Part shown: positions 1 through 7,524 of the stretch, piece by piece | How the letters are laid out: every line of letters begins with the position of its first letter | How positions within the stretch are numbered: position 1 is the first letter of the stretch | Source: an uncultured Synechococcus sp. | GTDB taxonomy: Bacteria; Cyanobacteriota; Cyanobacteriia; PCC-6307; Cyanobiaceae | Length of the DNA stretch: 11,626 bases | Direction: 5' to 3' | Assembly (NCBI GenBank): GCA_937930135.1 | Contig: CALGVO010000027.1 | Coordinates: 1-11,626 of the forward strand | The notes under the pieces: generated by a model | Seen by the model: the letters and a program-made list of their open reading frames with translations, nothing else | Told to the model about the DNA's origin: nothing | The model's database searches: none | Translations under genes and position numbers: made by a program

Positions 1-2
1 AG

Positions 3-1478
3 ACCTATGGGATCATGGTGTATCAGGAGCAGATCATGAAGATCGCTCAGGATCTGGCTGGTTACTCCTTGGGCGAGGCCGATCTGTTGCGTCGCGCCAT
101 GGGCAAGAAGAAGGTGGCGGAGATGCAGAAACATCGCAGCATTTTCGTGAAGGGCGCCTGTGAACGCGGCGTCGATGACAAGGTCGCTGATGAGCTCTTT
201 GATCAGATGGTGCTCTTCGCGGAGTATTGCTTCAACAAAAGTCACTCCACGGCCTATGGCGCAGTGACGTATCAAACCGCCTATCTCAAGGCCCACTACC
301 CAGTGGCCTACATGGCGGCCCTGCTCACGGTGAATGCCGGCGCCAGCGACAAGGTGCAGCGCTACATCGCCAATTGCAATGCCATGGGCATCGAAGTGAT
401 GCCACCGGATGTGAATGCATCGGGCACCGATTTCACTCCCACCGGCGATCGCATCCTTTTCGGTCTCTCGGCGGTGCGCAATCTCGGTGACGGTGCGATC
501 CGGCAGCTGATCGCCTCCCGTGAGGCGGATGGTCCGTTCCAGTCGTTGGCCGATCTCTGCGACCGTCTGCCCTCATCGGTGCTGAATCGCCGCAGCCTTG
601 AATCCCTGATTCACTGCGGTGCCATGGATGCCCTGGCGCCCGAGGCGAATCGGGCCCAGTTGATCGCCGATCTTGATCTGTTGCTCGATTGGGCCTCGTC
701 GCGCGCGAAAGATCGCGACAGCGGCCAGGGCAACCTGTTTGATCTGATGGCGTCCGCCCCAGACAGTGCGGGATCGGGCCCTTCGGATCTCAGTCTGGCC
801 CCCAAGGCAGCCCCCGTTCCCGACTACCACCCCTCCGAAAAACTGCGGCTTGAGAAGGAACTGGTGGGCTTTTATCTGTCCGACCATCCGCTCAAACAGC
901 TCAGGCCACCGGCCAGGCTGTTGGCACCCATCGGCTTGGCAAGCCTGCAGGAGCAGGCCGATAAAGCCAAGGTCAGTGCGATCGCAATGATCAGTGAGCT
1001 GCGTCAGGTCACCACCCGCAAGGGTGATCGAATGGCCGTGCTTCAGCTGGAGGATCTCACCGGCAGCTGCGAAGCCGTGGTGTTCCCGAAGAGTTATGCC
1101 CGTCTGGCCGATCACCTGATCGCCGAGGCCCGTCTGCTGGTGTGGGCTGCGGTGGATCGCCGCGATGAGCGGGTCCAGTTGATTGTGGACGACTGCCGCG
1201 CCATTGATGATCTGCGCCTGTTGCTTGTGGAGCTTGATCCCGATCAGGCCAGCGATGTGGCGGTGCAGCACCGGCTGCGGGAATGTCTGCAGTCGCACCG
1301 GCCCCAGCAGGATGAGTTGGGGGTGCGGGTTCCTGTGGTGGCGGCCGTCCGCCAGGGGCCCCAGGTGCGTTACGTGCGCTTCGGACCCCAGTTCTGCGTG
1401 CGCGATGCGGCTCTGGCCGCCAGCGATCTGGCTGCGAAGGACTTCAGAGCGCGCTGCACCGATCCCCTGCTCAGTTGA
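3..1478 (+). CDS. dnaE: DNA polymerase III subunit alpha, C-terminal part (5' end outside window)
   Basis: Catalytic alpha subunit of the replicative DNA polymerase III; this is the last 491 residues. The frame is open from base 3 (TYGIMVYQEQIM, a conserved DnaE block), so the ATG at 15 is internal and the gene starts outside the window. Visible in order (numbering from the codon at 3): the end of the polymerase domain with YCFNKSHSTAYG at about 75-86; a helix-hairpin-helix region at about 189-211 (LPSSVLNRRSLESLIHCGA); a clamp-binding pentapeptide QGNLF at 242-246 (bases 726-740); and an OB-fold domain at about 324-405. Full cyanobacterial DnaE is roughly 1,170 residues, so about 40 percent is present. 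The Y/C junction at 227/228 is the known split-intein site of many cyanobacterial DnaE genes and is uninterrupted here. It converges with the next gene across one base. Identity is very secure. Confidence 0.97.
   Translation, partial: TYGIMVYQEQIMKIAQDLAGYSLGEADLLRRAMGKKKVAEMQKHRSIFVKGACERGVDDKVADELFDQMVLFAEYCFNKSHSTAYGAVTYQTAYLKAHYPVAYMAALLTVNAGASDKVQRYIANCNAMGIEVMPPDVNASGTDFTPTGDRILFGLSAVRNLGDGAIRQLIASREADGPFQSLADLCDRLPSSVLNRRSLESLIHCGAMDALAPEANRAQLIADLDLLLDWASSRAKDRDSGQGNLFDLMASAPDSAGSGPSDLSLAPKAAPVPDYHPSEKLRLEKELVGFYLSDHPLKQLRPPARLLAPIGLASLQEQADKAKVSAIAMISELRQVTTRKGDRMAVLQLEDLTGSCEAVVFPKSYARLADHLIAEARLLVWAAVDRRDERVQLIVDDCRAIDDLRLLLVELDPDQASDVAVQHRLRECLQSHRPQQDELGVRVPVVAAVRQGPQVRYVRFGPQFCVRDAALAASDLAAKDFRARCTDPLLS
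445..452. repeat. HIP1 octamer
   Basis: GCGATCGC, the highly iterated palindrome of many cyanobacteria, lies here inside dnaE. Confidence 0.85.
978..985. repeat. HIP1 octamer
   Basis: GCGATCGC, second copy inside dnaE, at the start of the OB-fold region. Confidence 0.85.
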
Positions 1479-1479
1479 T

Positions 1480-1908
1480 TCAGCTCTTCTGGGCTTTGAT
1501 CGAACTGCGCATGCGTTGAAGATTGGGCTTGATGTTCTCCAGCCCCAGCAGGCTTCCGGCCTCGGCTTCCCAGCTGGCCGAGAGCACACCGAAACTCAGA
1601 CCCACCAGCCCCAGCAGAAAGCAGGCACCGGATGCGAGCAAGGTGACACCGGGGGGGATGTCGAGAATGCCTCGGCTCACGAGCCAATAGCTGATCACAA
1701 ACACGGCCATACCCAGAACAGAAGGCACACCCGTGGCAATCGCCACCCGGCGTGCCATGCGATTGGCCACGTGCTTGGGGATGGCCTCAGTTTTCGCACT
1801 CAGCTTCGCTTTTTTGTTCGCTTTGCTTGGCTTTCCCTTGTCGCTGGATGGTCCAGCGGCAGGAGCTCGACGAGGTTCGAAAGGGAGGGGGCGGCGTGAA
1901 TCGGCCAT
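1480..1908 (-). CDS. PAM68 family protein (DUF3464), photosystem II assembly factor
   Basis: 142 residues. The N-terminal third is hydrophilic and basic (MADSRRPLPFEPRR, then a Lys-rich stretch to about residue 42). The family-type motif IPKHVANRMARR follows at 43-54, then two hydrophobic segments at about 56-78 and 87-109, and a short soluble tail. This layout matches PAM68/DUF3464 proteins, thylakoid membrane factors that help early photosystem II assembly (Sll0933 in Synechocystis). The start is taken at the ATG (1908); a TTG one codon earlier is also open but less likely. No good Shine-Dalgarno precedes it. The gene lies 33 bases downstream of rpsO on the same strand and probably shares its transcript. 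Its stop faces that of dnaE with one base between, leaving no room for a separate terminator. The family call rests on remembered motif similarity. Confidence 0.85.
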   Translation of the reverse strand: MADSRRPLPFEPRRAPAAGPSSDKGKPSKANKKAKLSAKTEAIPKHVANRMARRVAIATGVPSVLGMAVFVISYWLVSRGILDIPPGVTLLASGACFLLGLVGLSFGVLSASWEAEAGSLLGLENIKPNLQRMRSSIKAQKS

Positions 1909-1941
1909 CAAAGCAGGGGAGCGAGGCGGAACCGCGGCAGA

Positions 1942-2211
1942 TCAGCCGCGGATGCCCAGTTTGGCGATCAGGCTGGTGTAGCGCTCCTCGCTCTTGCCAC
2001 GCACGTAGCCGAGCAGGCGCTTGCGGCGTCCGATCATTTTCAGCAGGCCCTGACGTGACGAGAAGTCGTGGATGTTCTGCTGGAGATGGCTGCTGAGCTT
2101 GGAGATTCGCTCGGTCAGCATGGCCACCTGCACTTCCGCCGATCCGGTGTCGGTGGCGTGTGTCTGATGGGTGTTGATCAGTTGCTGCTTTTCGGTGGTA
2201 TCGAGCGACAT
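1942..2211 (-). CDS. rpsO: 30S ribosomal protein S15
   Basis: 89-residue primary 16S rRNA-binding protein of the small subunit, needed to form the central domain of the 30S particle. The whole S15 fold is recognisable: MSLDTTEKQQLI, the DTGSAEVQVAMLTERI helix, the HDFSSRQGLLKMIGRRKRLLGYVR rRNA-binding core, and the end LIAKLGIRG. The length is standard. The ATG at 2211 gives the usual S15 N-terminus; an in-frame TTG at 2238 would add nine residues that do not look like S15. The bases just before the ATG hold no clear Shine-Dalgarno, while a GAGGAGG sits about 40 bases upstream (minus strand, around 2251-2257). It lies 81 bases downstream of ruvA and 33 upstream of the PAM68 gene on the same strand. 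S15 represses its own translation in several bacteria; a leader structure here is possible but not shown. Confidence 0.97.
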   Translation of the reverse strand: MSLDTTEKQQLINTHQTHATDTGSAEVQVAMLTERISKLSSHLQQNIHDFSSRQGLLKMIGRRKRLLGYVRGKSEERYTSLIAKLGIRG

Positions 2212-2292
2212 GCGCGGCGTCTGGCCCTGACAGTGCAAACAACCAATTTACCTCCTCGACGGCCCCCTCATCAGCTCGCCTCTACAAATCCC

Positions 2293-2943
2293 TCAGCCTG
2301 CCTCCCGACTGAGCCAGCGCAGGCATTCCCGTAGCCAGGCCTCCCCGTCCGTTGCCGCAGGGCTGGTGGCGCTGCTCGCCACCGCCCTGAGGGCGCGACG
2401 GATCTCCAGATCCTCGTAGCCGAGGCTGGTCAGGGTGAGCTGCAGGTCCTGCAGGGGATCGGCCGCAATCGGTAGGGCCTGCAGGTCCTGGCGGTCCACC
2501 AGGGAGAGTGGCGCGTCCACGCGGTGGCGACCGGCGGCGAGGCGGTCACGCAATTCCACCGCCAATCGCTCAGCTGTGCGCTTCCCCACCCCCTGCGCCT
2601 GGCACAGGCGGCGCACATCACCATCCAGGATCGCGTTCACCAGCTCATCAGCACACCAGCACGCCAGCAACGCCATCCCCACCTGCGGTCCCACACCGTT
2701 CACGCTGATCAGCTGGCGAAACAGATCGCGTTCGCGCCGCTCCGGAAAGCCGAAAAGACTGCTGCCATCCTCCTTCTGCACCTGGTGGATCCAGAGGGTC
2801 ACCTGGCGTTGCTGCTCCGAATCGGCCATGTGCCGTTCGGTCAGTTGCACCTCGTAGCCCACGCCGGCGCAGGCGATCAGCCACCCACGCCGGGTTCCCT
2901 GCGCCCAGGTGTCGATGCGATCCCCTTGCAGCCAGCCGATCAT
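2293..2943 (-). CDS. ruvA: Holliday junction branch migration complex subunit RuvA
   Basis: 216 residues. RuvA forms tetramers that hold Holliday junctions in a square-planar state and load the RuvB motor for branch migration in recombinational repair. The N-terminal OB-fold domain runs from MIGWLQGDRI to about residue 64. Two helix-hairpin-helix motifs follow, VNGVGPQVG at 81-89 and QGVGKRTA at 117-124. After a variable linker (about 137-162) comes the small RuvB-binding domain III (LQDLQLTLTSLGYEDLEIRRALRAV). The ATG at 2943 is chosen because it yields the canonical MIG start; the frame stays open a further 29 codons upstream without RuvA-like sequence. GGGAG lies about 7-12 bases before this ATG. 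It is the first gene of a probable ruvA-rpsO-PAM68 run and is divergent from the lipoprotein gene. No LexA-type box was seen before it. Confidence 0.95.
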   Translation of the reverse strand: MIGWLQGDRIDTWAQGTRRGWLIACAGVGYEVQLTERHMADSEQQRQVTLWIHQVQKEDGSSLFGFPERRERDLFRQLISVNGVGPQVGMALLACWCADELVNAILDGDVRRLCQAQGVGKRTAERLAVELRDRLAAGRHRVDAPLSLVDRQDLQALPIAADPLQDLQLTLTSLGYEDLEIRRALRAVASSATSPAATDGEAWLRECLRWLSREAG

Positions 2944-3040
2944 GGGGATGCTCCCGCTTGCGCCCATGCTGCCCGACCCGACGCCGTTCACCCAGGGGGG
3001 CTCCCTGCTGAGTCGCACCTCGGCTCGCACCTGGGCATTG

Positions 3041-3463
3041 GTGCTGAAACGATCGCTCGGTTGGCTTCTGAGTGTGTGTCTTCTCTTCAGTCTCAGCGCC
3101 TGCGGCAGTGGCTCCCAGCCGCCCCGCTCGGTGCTGCTCAGCGCCCTCGGGCTGCAGATTCAGCTCACGCAATCCGCGATCGCCCAGTCCCTTGACCTTG
3201 ATGTGGTCGGGGATCCTGATGTGAGCCGGGTGCGGCTGGAAGACCAGGAGAGCATTCGCCTCGGCGAGCACCGCGGCATGCATCTCACAGGTCGTTTCGA
3301 CTGGCGATTGCCCGGTGATCGGGTGCGGGTCGACAGTCCCTTCGAGCTGTTCCTGGAGCGGGGGGAGCGGGGCGAGAGCTGGAGGCTGGCCCAGCCGGTG
3401 GGATCCGCCGATGGCCTCACGCAGGAATGGGTCACCTATCCCTTGCCGCTGGATCCGTCCTGA
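3041..3463 (+). CDS. Small lipoprotein of unknown function
   Basis: With the GTG start at 3041 the product is 140 residues and opens with a lipoprotein signal: positive n-region (LKR), hydrophobic core (LGWLLSVCLLFSL) and lipobox LSAC with the acylated Cys at residue 21. The rest is soluble, has several Asp/Arg-rich turns and no motif I recognise; alternating hydrophobic stretches (VRLEDQESIRL, MHLTGRFDWRL, VRVDSPFELFLERG) suggest a beta-rich fold. The frame stays open back to 2909, and an ATG at 2966 is an alternative start, but the extra residues would place a long hydrophilic segment before the signal, so GTG is preferred. It is divergent from ruvA, and its last 28 bases overlap the 3' end of the transporter gene on the other strand. 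Real gene: likely, from the clean signal peptide; function unknown. Confidence 0.75.
   Translation: MLKRSLGWLLSVCLLFSLSACGSGSQPPRSVLLSALGLQIQLTQSAIAQSLDLDVVGDPDVSRVRLEDQESIRLGEHRGMHLTGRFDWRLPGDRVRVDSPFELFLERGERGESWRLAQPVGSADGLTQEWVTYPLPLDPS
3176..3183. repeat. HIP1 octamer
   Basis: GCGATCGC within the lipoprotein gene. Confidence 0.85.
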
Positions 3464-4371
3464 ACAGGCCGGGGCTTCCTCGCGCTCAGGCTGATCAGGG
3501 TGGCGGCCAGCACGCAGCCGGCCCCGATCACCACCGTGCCCGTGATCGGTTCGGCGAACCACAACACACCCCAGAGCGTGGCGAAGGCCACCTGCACGTA
3601 ATTGATCGAGGTCGCGCTGGCGGCGGGGAGAACCGCCAGGCCCTGCGTGAGCCACACCTGACCCAGCTGGGTCAACAGCCCCACGCCGATCAGCCAGAAC
3701 CATTCGGTGAGGGTGGGCCAGACGCCCTGCCCCCAGAGCAGTGGCAGGGCCACAGGCACCGAGATGAAGGGGAAATAGAACACGATCACCAGCGGATGCT
3801 CCCGCACCGACAGGCGGCGCACACTCACGTAGGCGAGGGCGGTGAGCAGGGCCCCTCCCAGGCCGATCAGCACCGCCAGCACGGGTAGGTTCCGCACCGT
3901 TTCTCCCATCCATTCGGGCTGCACCACCAGGGTCACCCCCAGCCAGCCGAGCAGCACGGCGAGGCCGATGCGCTTGCGGAGGGGTTCCCCGAGCAGCAAC
4001 CAGGCGGTCAGCGCCGTGAGGGTCGGATAGGTGTATTGGATCAGGGTGGCGGCGGCCAGGGGCAGCCGTGCCAGGGCCTCGAAGAACAGCAGCAGGGCGC
4101 CGGTGCCCAGGGCCCCCCTGAGCACCAGCAGGGGGTGTTGGTGGCCCCAGGGCGAGATCTGGGCTTGCTGGAGCATGGCGAGGGTGATCGCCAGGCTGAT
4201 CACGGAACGCACCAGCACGATCTCCGCCACCGGCAGCCGACCGCCGAGATGCTTCACGCACACGGTCATCAGGCTGAAGGCCAGGGCACAGGCCACCAGC
4301 AGTCCGCAGGCTCGCCATTCCGCATCCGACTGTCGACCACGCAGGGCCTTGAGCAGGCTCGCCATCCCCAT
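3436..4371 (-). CDS. EamA/DMT superfamily membrane transporter
   Basis: 311 residues, almost wholly hydrophobic, with about ten predicted membrane helices arranged as two EamA repeats: about 20-145 (GLLVACALAFSLMTVCVKHL onward) and about 160-300 (ending LPAASATSINYVQVAFATLWGVLWFAEPITG). The motif of helix 3-4, LRGALGTGALLLFFEAL followed by LPLAAATLIQYTYPTLTALTAWLLLGE, is typical of drug/metabolite transporters that export amino acids, nucleotides or other small metabolites; the substrate cannot be told. The start is set at the ATG at 4371 (MGMASLLK); the ATG two codons later is equally possible. The frame is open further upstream, but that part is antisense to dnaG and has no membrane character. 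It is divergent from dnaG across 58 bases and convergent with the lipoprotein gene, with a 28-base overlap of the two 3' ends. Confidence 0.9.
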   Translation of the reverse strand: MGMASLLKALRGRQSDAEWRACGLLVACALAFSLMTVCVKHLGGRLPVAEIVLVRSVISLAITLAMLQQAQISPWGHQHPLLVLRGALGTGALLLFFEALARLPLAAATLIQYTYPTLTALTAWLLLGEPLRKRIGLAVLLGWLGVTLVVQPEWMGETVRNLPVLAVLIGLGGALLTALAYVSVRRLSVREHPLVIVFYFPFISVPVALPLLWGQGVWPTLTEWFWLIGVGLLTQLGQVWLTQGLAVLPAASATSINYVQVAFATLWGVLWFAEPITGTVVIGAGCVLAATLISLSARKPRPVQDGSSGKG

Positions 4372-4399
4372 CCAGCGCTGATCGCCTGTCAACCATGCC

Positions 4400-4413
4400 A
4401 CCCGGCTCCGGGT
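4400..4413. promoter_or_regulatory. Perfect palindrome in the dnaG/transporter divergent spacer
   Basis: ACCCGG-CT-CCGGGT is a perfect inverted repeat with six-base arms and a two-base centre. It lies in the 58-base region between two divergent genes, 17 bases before the dnaG ATG. It could be an operator or a short hairpin in the dnaG leader; no matching regulator is recognised. Confidence 0.3.
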
Positions 4414-4429
4414 CTCGCAGAATGCGGGG

Positions 4430-6505
4430 ATGGCGATGCCCAGGCTCCACCCGCGCACGATTGACGCCGTCAAGGAACGGGCCGACATCGTCGACGTCGT
4501 CGGCGAGCACGTGGTGCTCAAGAAGAAGGGCAGGGAGTTCGTGGGGATCTGCCCTTTCCACGACGACAGCAAGCCGTCCATGACGGTGTCCCCGGCCAAG
4601 CAGTTCTATTACTGCTTCTCCTGCGGCGCCGGCGGCAATGCGATCAAGTTTCTGATGGAGCTGCAGCGCCGCAGCTTCAGTGACGTGGTGCTGGAGCTGG
4701 CGCGCAAGTATCAGCTGCCGGTTGAAACCGTCGAGGGCCCCCAGCAGGAGCGCCTGCGGCAGCAACTGTCCCGTCGTGAGACGTTGCAGCGGGCTCTCAC
4801 CTTGGCAGCCGGCTGGTTCCGCAGCCAGTTGAAAAGCGCCGGCGGCGCTGAGGCCCTCGCCTATCTGAAGGAGAAACGGGGGCTGCGGGAGGCGACGCTG
4901 GAGCAGTTCGGTCTCGGCTATGCCCCGGATCAGTGGGATGGTCTGCTCAAGCATCTCCAGCAGGTGGAGGGACTCGCTCCTGAACTGCTCGAAGCGGCGG
5001 GGCTGGTGGTGCCGCGCAAGGGGGGGAATGGCTTTTACGACCGCTTTCGCCATCGGGTGATGGTGCCGATCCACGACCGCCAGGGCCGGGTGATCGGTTT
5101 CGGTGGGCGCAGCCTCGATGGCGGCGAACCGAAATATCTCAATTCACCGGAAACGGAGGTGTTTGAAAAAGGCAAGCACCTGTTTGGATTGGATCGGGCC
5201 GCCAAGGCGATTCGCAAAGCCGATCGCGCTGTGGTGGTGGAGGGATACTTCGACGTCATCGCCCTTCACGCTGCCGGCATCACCAATGCGGTGGCGTCTC
5301 TGGGCACGGCGCTCAGCGGTCAGCAGATCACCCAGCTCTGCCGTTGCACCGACAGCAGGCGCATCATCCTCAATTTCGATGCCGATCGGGCCGGTGTGCG
5401 TGCCGCCAACCGGGCGATCGGTGAGGTGGAGCAGCTGGCCCTTCAGGGGCAGCTCGAATTGCGGGTTCTCCACCTGCCCTCGGGCAAGGATCCGGATGAA
5501 TTTCTCCAGGAGCATGGCGCCGGCGACTACCGCGCCCTCCTGGATCAGGCGCCGCTCTGGCTCGATTGGCAGATCGAGCAGGTGCTGGAGGGGCGTGATC
5601 TGGATCGGGCCGACCAGTTCCAGCAGGCGGTGTCAGGGATGGTGCAACTGCTGGGCAAATTGCCCCAGTCCGCACTGCGCACCCACTACCTGCAGCAGGT
5701 GGCCGAACGCCTCAGCGGTGGTCAGAGCCGGGTGGCCTTGCAGTTGGAAGACGACCTGCGTCAGCAGGTCAAGGGGCAGCGCTGGCATGGCCGGGCAGCC
5801 CGCTTTGAACAGCCGGGCGAGTCGAGTCAGCGGGAGCGTTGCGAAGCCCAGCTGTTGATGCTGTATCTCCATTGCCCGTCCCATCGGCCGGAGATCCGGC
5901 GCGAGCTGCGTCAGCGGGAGCTGGAGGATTTCGGCCTTCAGCACCATCGCCTGCTCTGGGCGGCCATCAGTGAACTGGAGGAAACCAACCTGGGTGCGGG
6001 ACGGCTGGAAGCGATCAGTCGGGGCGACGATCCCGGCGATGCGCTGGCCGATCTTGAATTGGCGCGACTGCTCACCGATCAGTTGTTGCTGGAGAACAGT
6101 GCTCTGGTCACCAGGCTGACTCCGCTTCTGGAACCAGGCGAGTTGCAGCGACTCAGCCTGGAGCATCCTCTGCAGCAGCTGCGAGGCACCGCTGCCATGC
6201 TCGAGCGCCAGAAAAGTCTCAAGCGCTGTCGCCATCTGCTTGAGGCCTGGAGTGGCCAACGGCTGGAAACGCTCGAACGCTGCATTGCCGCCTTGATTCA
6301 AGAGGAACAGCAGGACCCCCAGCCCTCGGTCGACATGGAGCAGCGCATTCAGTCGATGTTCGAAACGCTGAATGTGGATGCCTTGCGTTTTCAGCAGCTG
6401 TATTACAGCGAGCGTCAACATCTGTCGTTTCTCGATCAACAGCGCTGCGCCGGGTCTGCAGCGCCGACCGTCACCCAAACTGAGACGCTTCCACCGGCAG
6501 CTTGA
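4430..6505 (+). CDS. dnaG: DNA primase DnaG
   Basis: 691 residues. DnaG makes the RNA primers for chromosome replication and works with the DnaB helicase. The N-terminal zinc-binding domain has CPFH (C41, H44) and CFSC (C62, C65). The RNA polymerase core includes YDRFRHRVMVPIHDRQGRVIGFGGR at about 203-227 and PKYLNSPET at 234-242. The TOPRIM catalytic residues are E271 (VVVEGYFDV), D317 and D319 (NFDADRAG), and D354 and D356 (SGKDPDEFL). A helical C-terminal domain from about 470 is the expected DnaB-interacting part. The ATG at 4430 is used; a second ATG at 4436, preceded by GGGGATGG, is possible and would remove two residues. All metal and catalytic residues are present, so the enzyme should be active. 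It is the first gene of a plus-strand run in which the next gene begins inside its stop codon. Confidence 0.97.
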   Translation: MAMPRLHPRTIDAVKERADIVDVVGEHVVLKKKGREFVGICPFHDDSKPSMTVSPAKQFYYCFSCGAGGNAIKFLMELQRRSFSDVVLELARKYQLPVETVEGPQQERLRQQLSRRETLQRALTLAAGWFRSQLKSAGGAEALAYLKEKRGLREATLEQFGLGYAPDQWDGLLKHLQQVEGLAPELLEAAGLVVPRKGGNGFYDRFRHRVMVPIHDRQGRVIGFGGRSLDGGEPKYLNSPETEVFEKGKHLFGLDRAAKAIRKADRAVVVEGYFDVIALHAAGITNAVASLGTALSGQQITQLCRCTDSRRIILNFDADRAGVRAANRAIGEVEQLALQGQLELRVLHLPSGKDPDEFLQEHGAGDYRALLDQAPLWLDWQIEQVLEGRDLDRADQFQQAVSGMVQLLGKLPQSALRTHYLQQVAERLSGGQSRVALQLEDDLRQQVKGQRWHGRAARFEQPGESSQRERCEAQLLMLYLHCPSHRPEIRRELRQRELEDFGLQHHRLLWAAISELEETNLGAGRLEAISRGDDPGDALADLELARLLTDQLLLENSALVTRLTPLLEPGELQRLSLEHPLQQLRGTAAMLERQKSLKRCRHLLEAWSGQRLETLERCIAALIQEEQQDPQPSVDMEQRIQSMFETLNVDALRFQQLYYSERQHLSFLDQQRCAGSAAPTVTQTETLPPAA

Positions 6506-7524
6506 TGGGCATCTTTGAGCGGTTTCTCAGTGTGTGGGTGGCCTTGGCGATCCTGGCCGGCGTGGCCCTCGGTGCGGCTGTGCCCGCATGGCCGGAGGCG
6601 ATCGCCTCCCTGGAGGTGGCTGGGATCAACCTGCCGATCGCTCTGCTGATCTGGGGGATGATCTATCCGATGATGCTGGCGGTGGATTTCGCCGCGATCG
6701 GTGGTCTCAGCCGTCAGCCCCGCGGTCTGCTCATCACGGTGGTGGTGAACTGGCTGATCAAACCCCTCACGATGACGGCGCTGGCCTGGCTGTTCATCCG
6801 TGGCTTGTTTTCCGCCTGGATCCCTGCCGAGCTCGGGGATCAGTACGTGGCCGGCATGATCCTGCTCGGCGTGGCTCCCTGCACGGCGATGGTGTTTGTG
6901 TGGAGCCGTCTCAGCGACGGAGATGCCAACTACACCCTGGTGCAGGTGGCGGTGAACGATCTGATCATGGTGTTCGCCTTCGCGCCGATTGCCGCCCTGC
7001 TGCTGGGGGTGAGTGAGGTTCTGGTGCCCTGGAACACCTTGATTGCCGCTGTCGGCTTGTTTGTGGTGGTGCCGCTCACGGCCGGCTGGCTCACCAGGGT
7101 GTTTCTCAACTCGCCCGGTCGGATTGAGCGGCTGGAACAACGCCTGAAACCGCTCACTGTGGTGTGCCTCATCGGCACCGTGTTGCTGCTGTTCATGGTG
7201 CAGGCCGGATCGATCCTGGCGGATCCCCTGGCCATCGCCCTGATCGCCGTGCCCCTGATCCTGCAGACTTACCTGATCTTCTGGATCAGCGCCCAGTGGA
7301 TGCGCCTTTGGAGGCAACCGCATGCGATTGCTGCGCCTGGAGCGATGATCGGAGCATCGAATTTTTTCGAGCTGGCGGTCGCCGTGGCCATCAGTCTGTT
7401 CGGTCTGCAGTCCGGCGCTGCGCTCGCCACCGTGGTGGGTGTGCTGGTGGAAGTTCCGGTCATGCTGTCGTTGGTGGCGATCGCCAACCGCAACCGTCGT
7501 CTGTTTCCCACGGGCCATGTCTGA
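6505..7524 (+). CDS. ACR3-type arsenite efflux permease
   Basis: 339 residues with about ten membrane helices, matching the ACR3 branch of the BASS superfamily, which exports arsenite (some also antimonite) across the inner membrane using the proton gradient. Diagnostic blocks: the N-terminal ERFLSVWVALAILAGVALGA; IYPMMLAVDFAAI; GVAPCTAMVFVWSRLSDGDANYTL with the conserved Cys at 126, needed for transport in studied ACR3 proteins; APGAMIGASNFFELAVAVAISLFG; and GVLVEVPVM with the conserved Glu at 316. The ATG at 6505 shares its first base with the dnaG stop (TGATG), indicating translational coupling; the TTG one codon earlier is not needed. No arsR or arsenate reductase gene lies nearby, and no arsenic operator was seen, so expression may simply follow dnaG. 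An acr3/arsB label would be reasonable, but the exact symbol is left open. Confidence 0.92.
   Translation: MGIFERFLSVWVALAILAGVALGAAVPAWPEAIASLEVAGINLPIALLIWGMIYPMMLAVDFAAIGGLSRQPRGLLITVVVNWLIKPLTMTALAWLFIRGLFSAWIPAELGDQYVAGMILLGVAPCTAMVFVWSRLSDGDANYTLVQVAVNDLIMVFAFAPIAALLLGVSEVLVPWNTLIAAVGLFVVVPLTAGWLTRVFLNSPGRIERLEQRLKPLTVVCLIGTVLLLFMVQAGSILADPLAIALIAVPLILQTYLIFWISAQWMRLWRQPHAIAAPGAMIGASNFFELAVAVAISLFGLQSGAALATVVGVLVEVPVMLSLVAIANRNRRLFPTGHV
6594..6609. repeat. 16-base perfect palindrome with a HIP1 core
   Basis: GGAGGCGATCGCCTCC reads the same on both strands; the HIP1 octamer is at 6598-6605. It lies inside the ACR3 gene. Confidence 0.85.
7475..7486. repeat. 12-base palindrome with a HIP1 core
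   Basis: TGGCGATCGCCA, with the octamer at 7477-7484, near the 3' end of the ACR3 gene. Confidence 0.85.

Noticed and set aside
573..1589. 338-codon minus-strand frame
   Set aside because: Antisense to a clear DnaE coding region, with no family resemblance and His/Gln-rich composition.
2944..3030. N-terminal extension of RuvA
   Set aside because: The 29 extra codons do not resemble RuvA; MIGWLQG at 2943 is the canonical start.
4372..4599. N-terminal extension of the EamA transporter
   Set aside because: Antisense to the dnaG start and without membrane character; the family begins near the ATG at 4371.
2648..5074. 808-codon open frame on the minus strand
   Set aside because: It runs antisense to dnaG and out of frame through the transporter and ruvA genes; its product is low-complexity Gly/Ala/Arg/Pro-rich. 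GC-rich DNA produces such frames by chance.
5633..6478. 281-codon minus-strand frame
   Set aside because: Antisense to the C-terminal part of dnaG, no recognisable domain.
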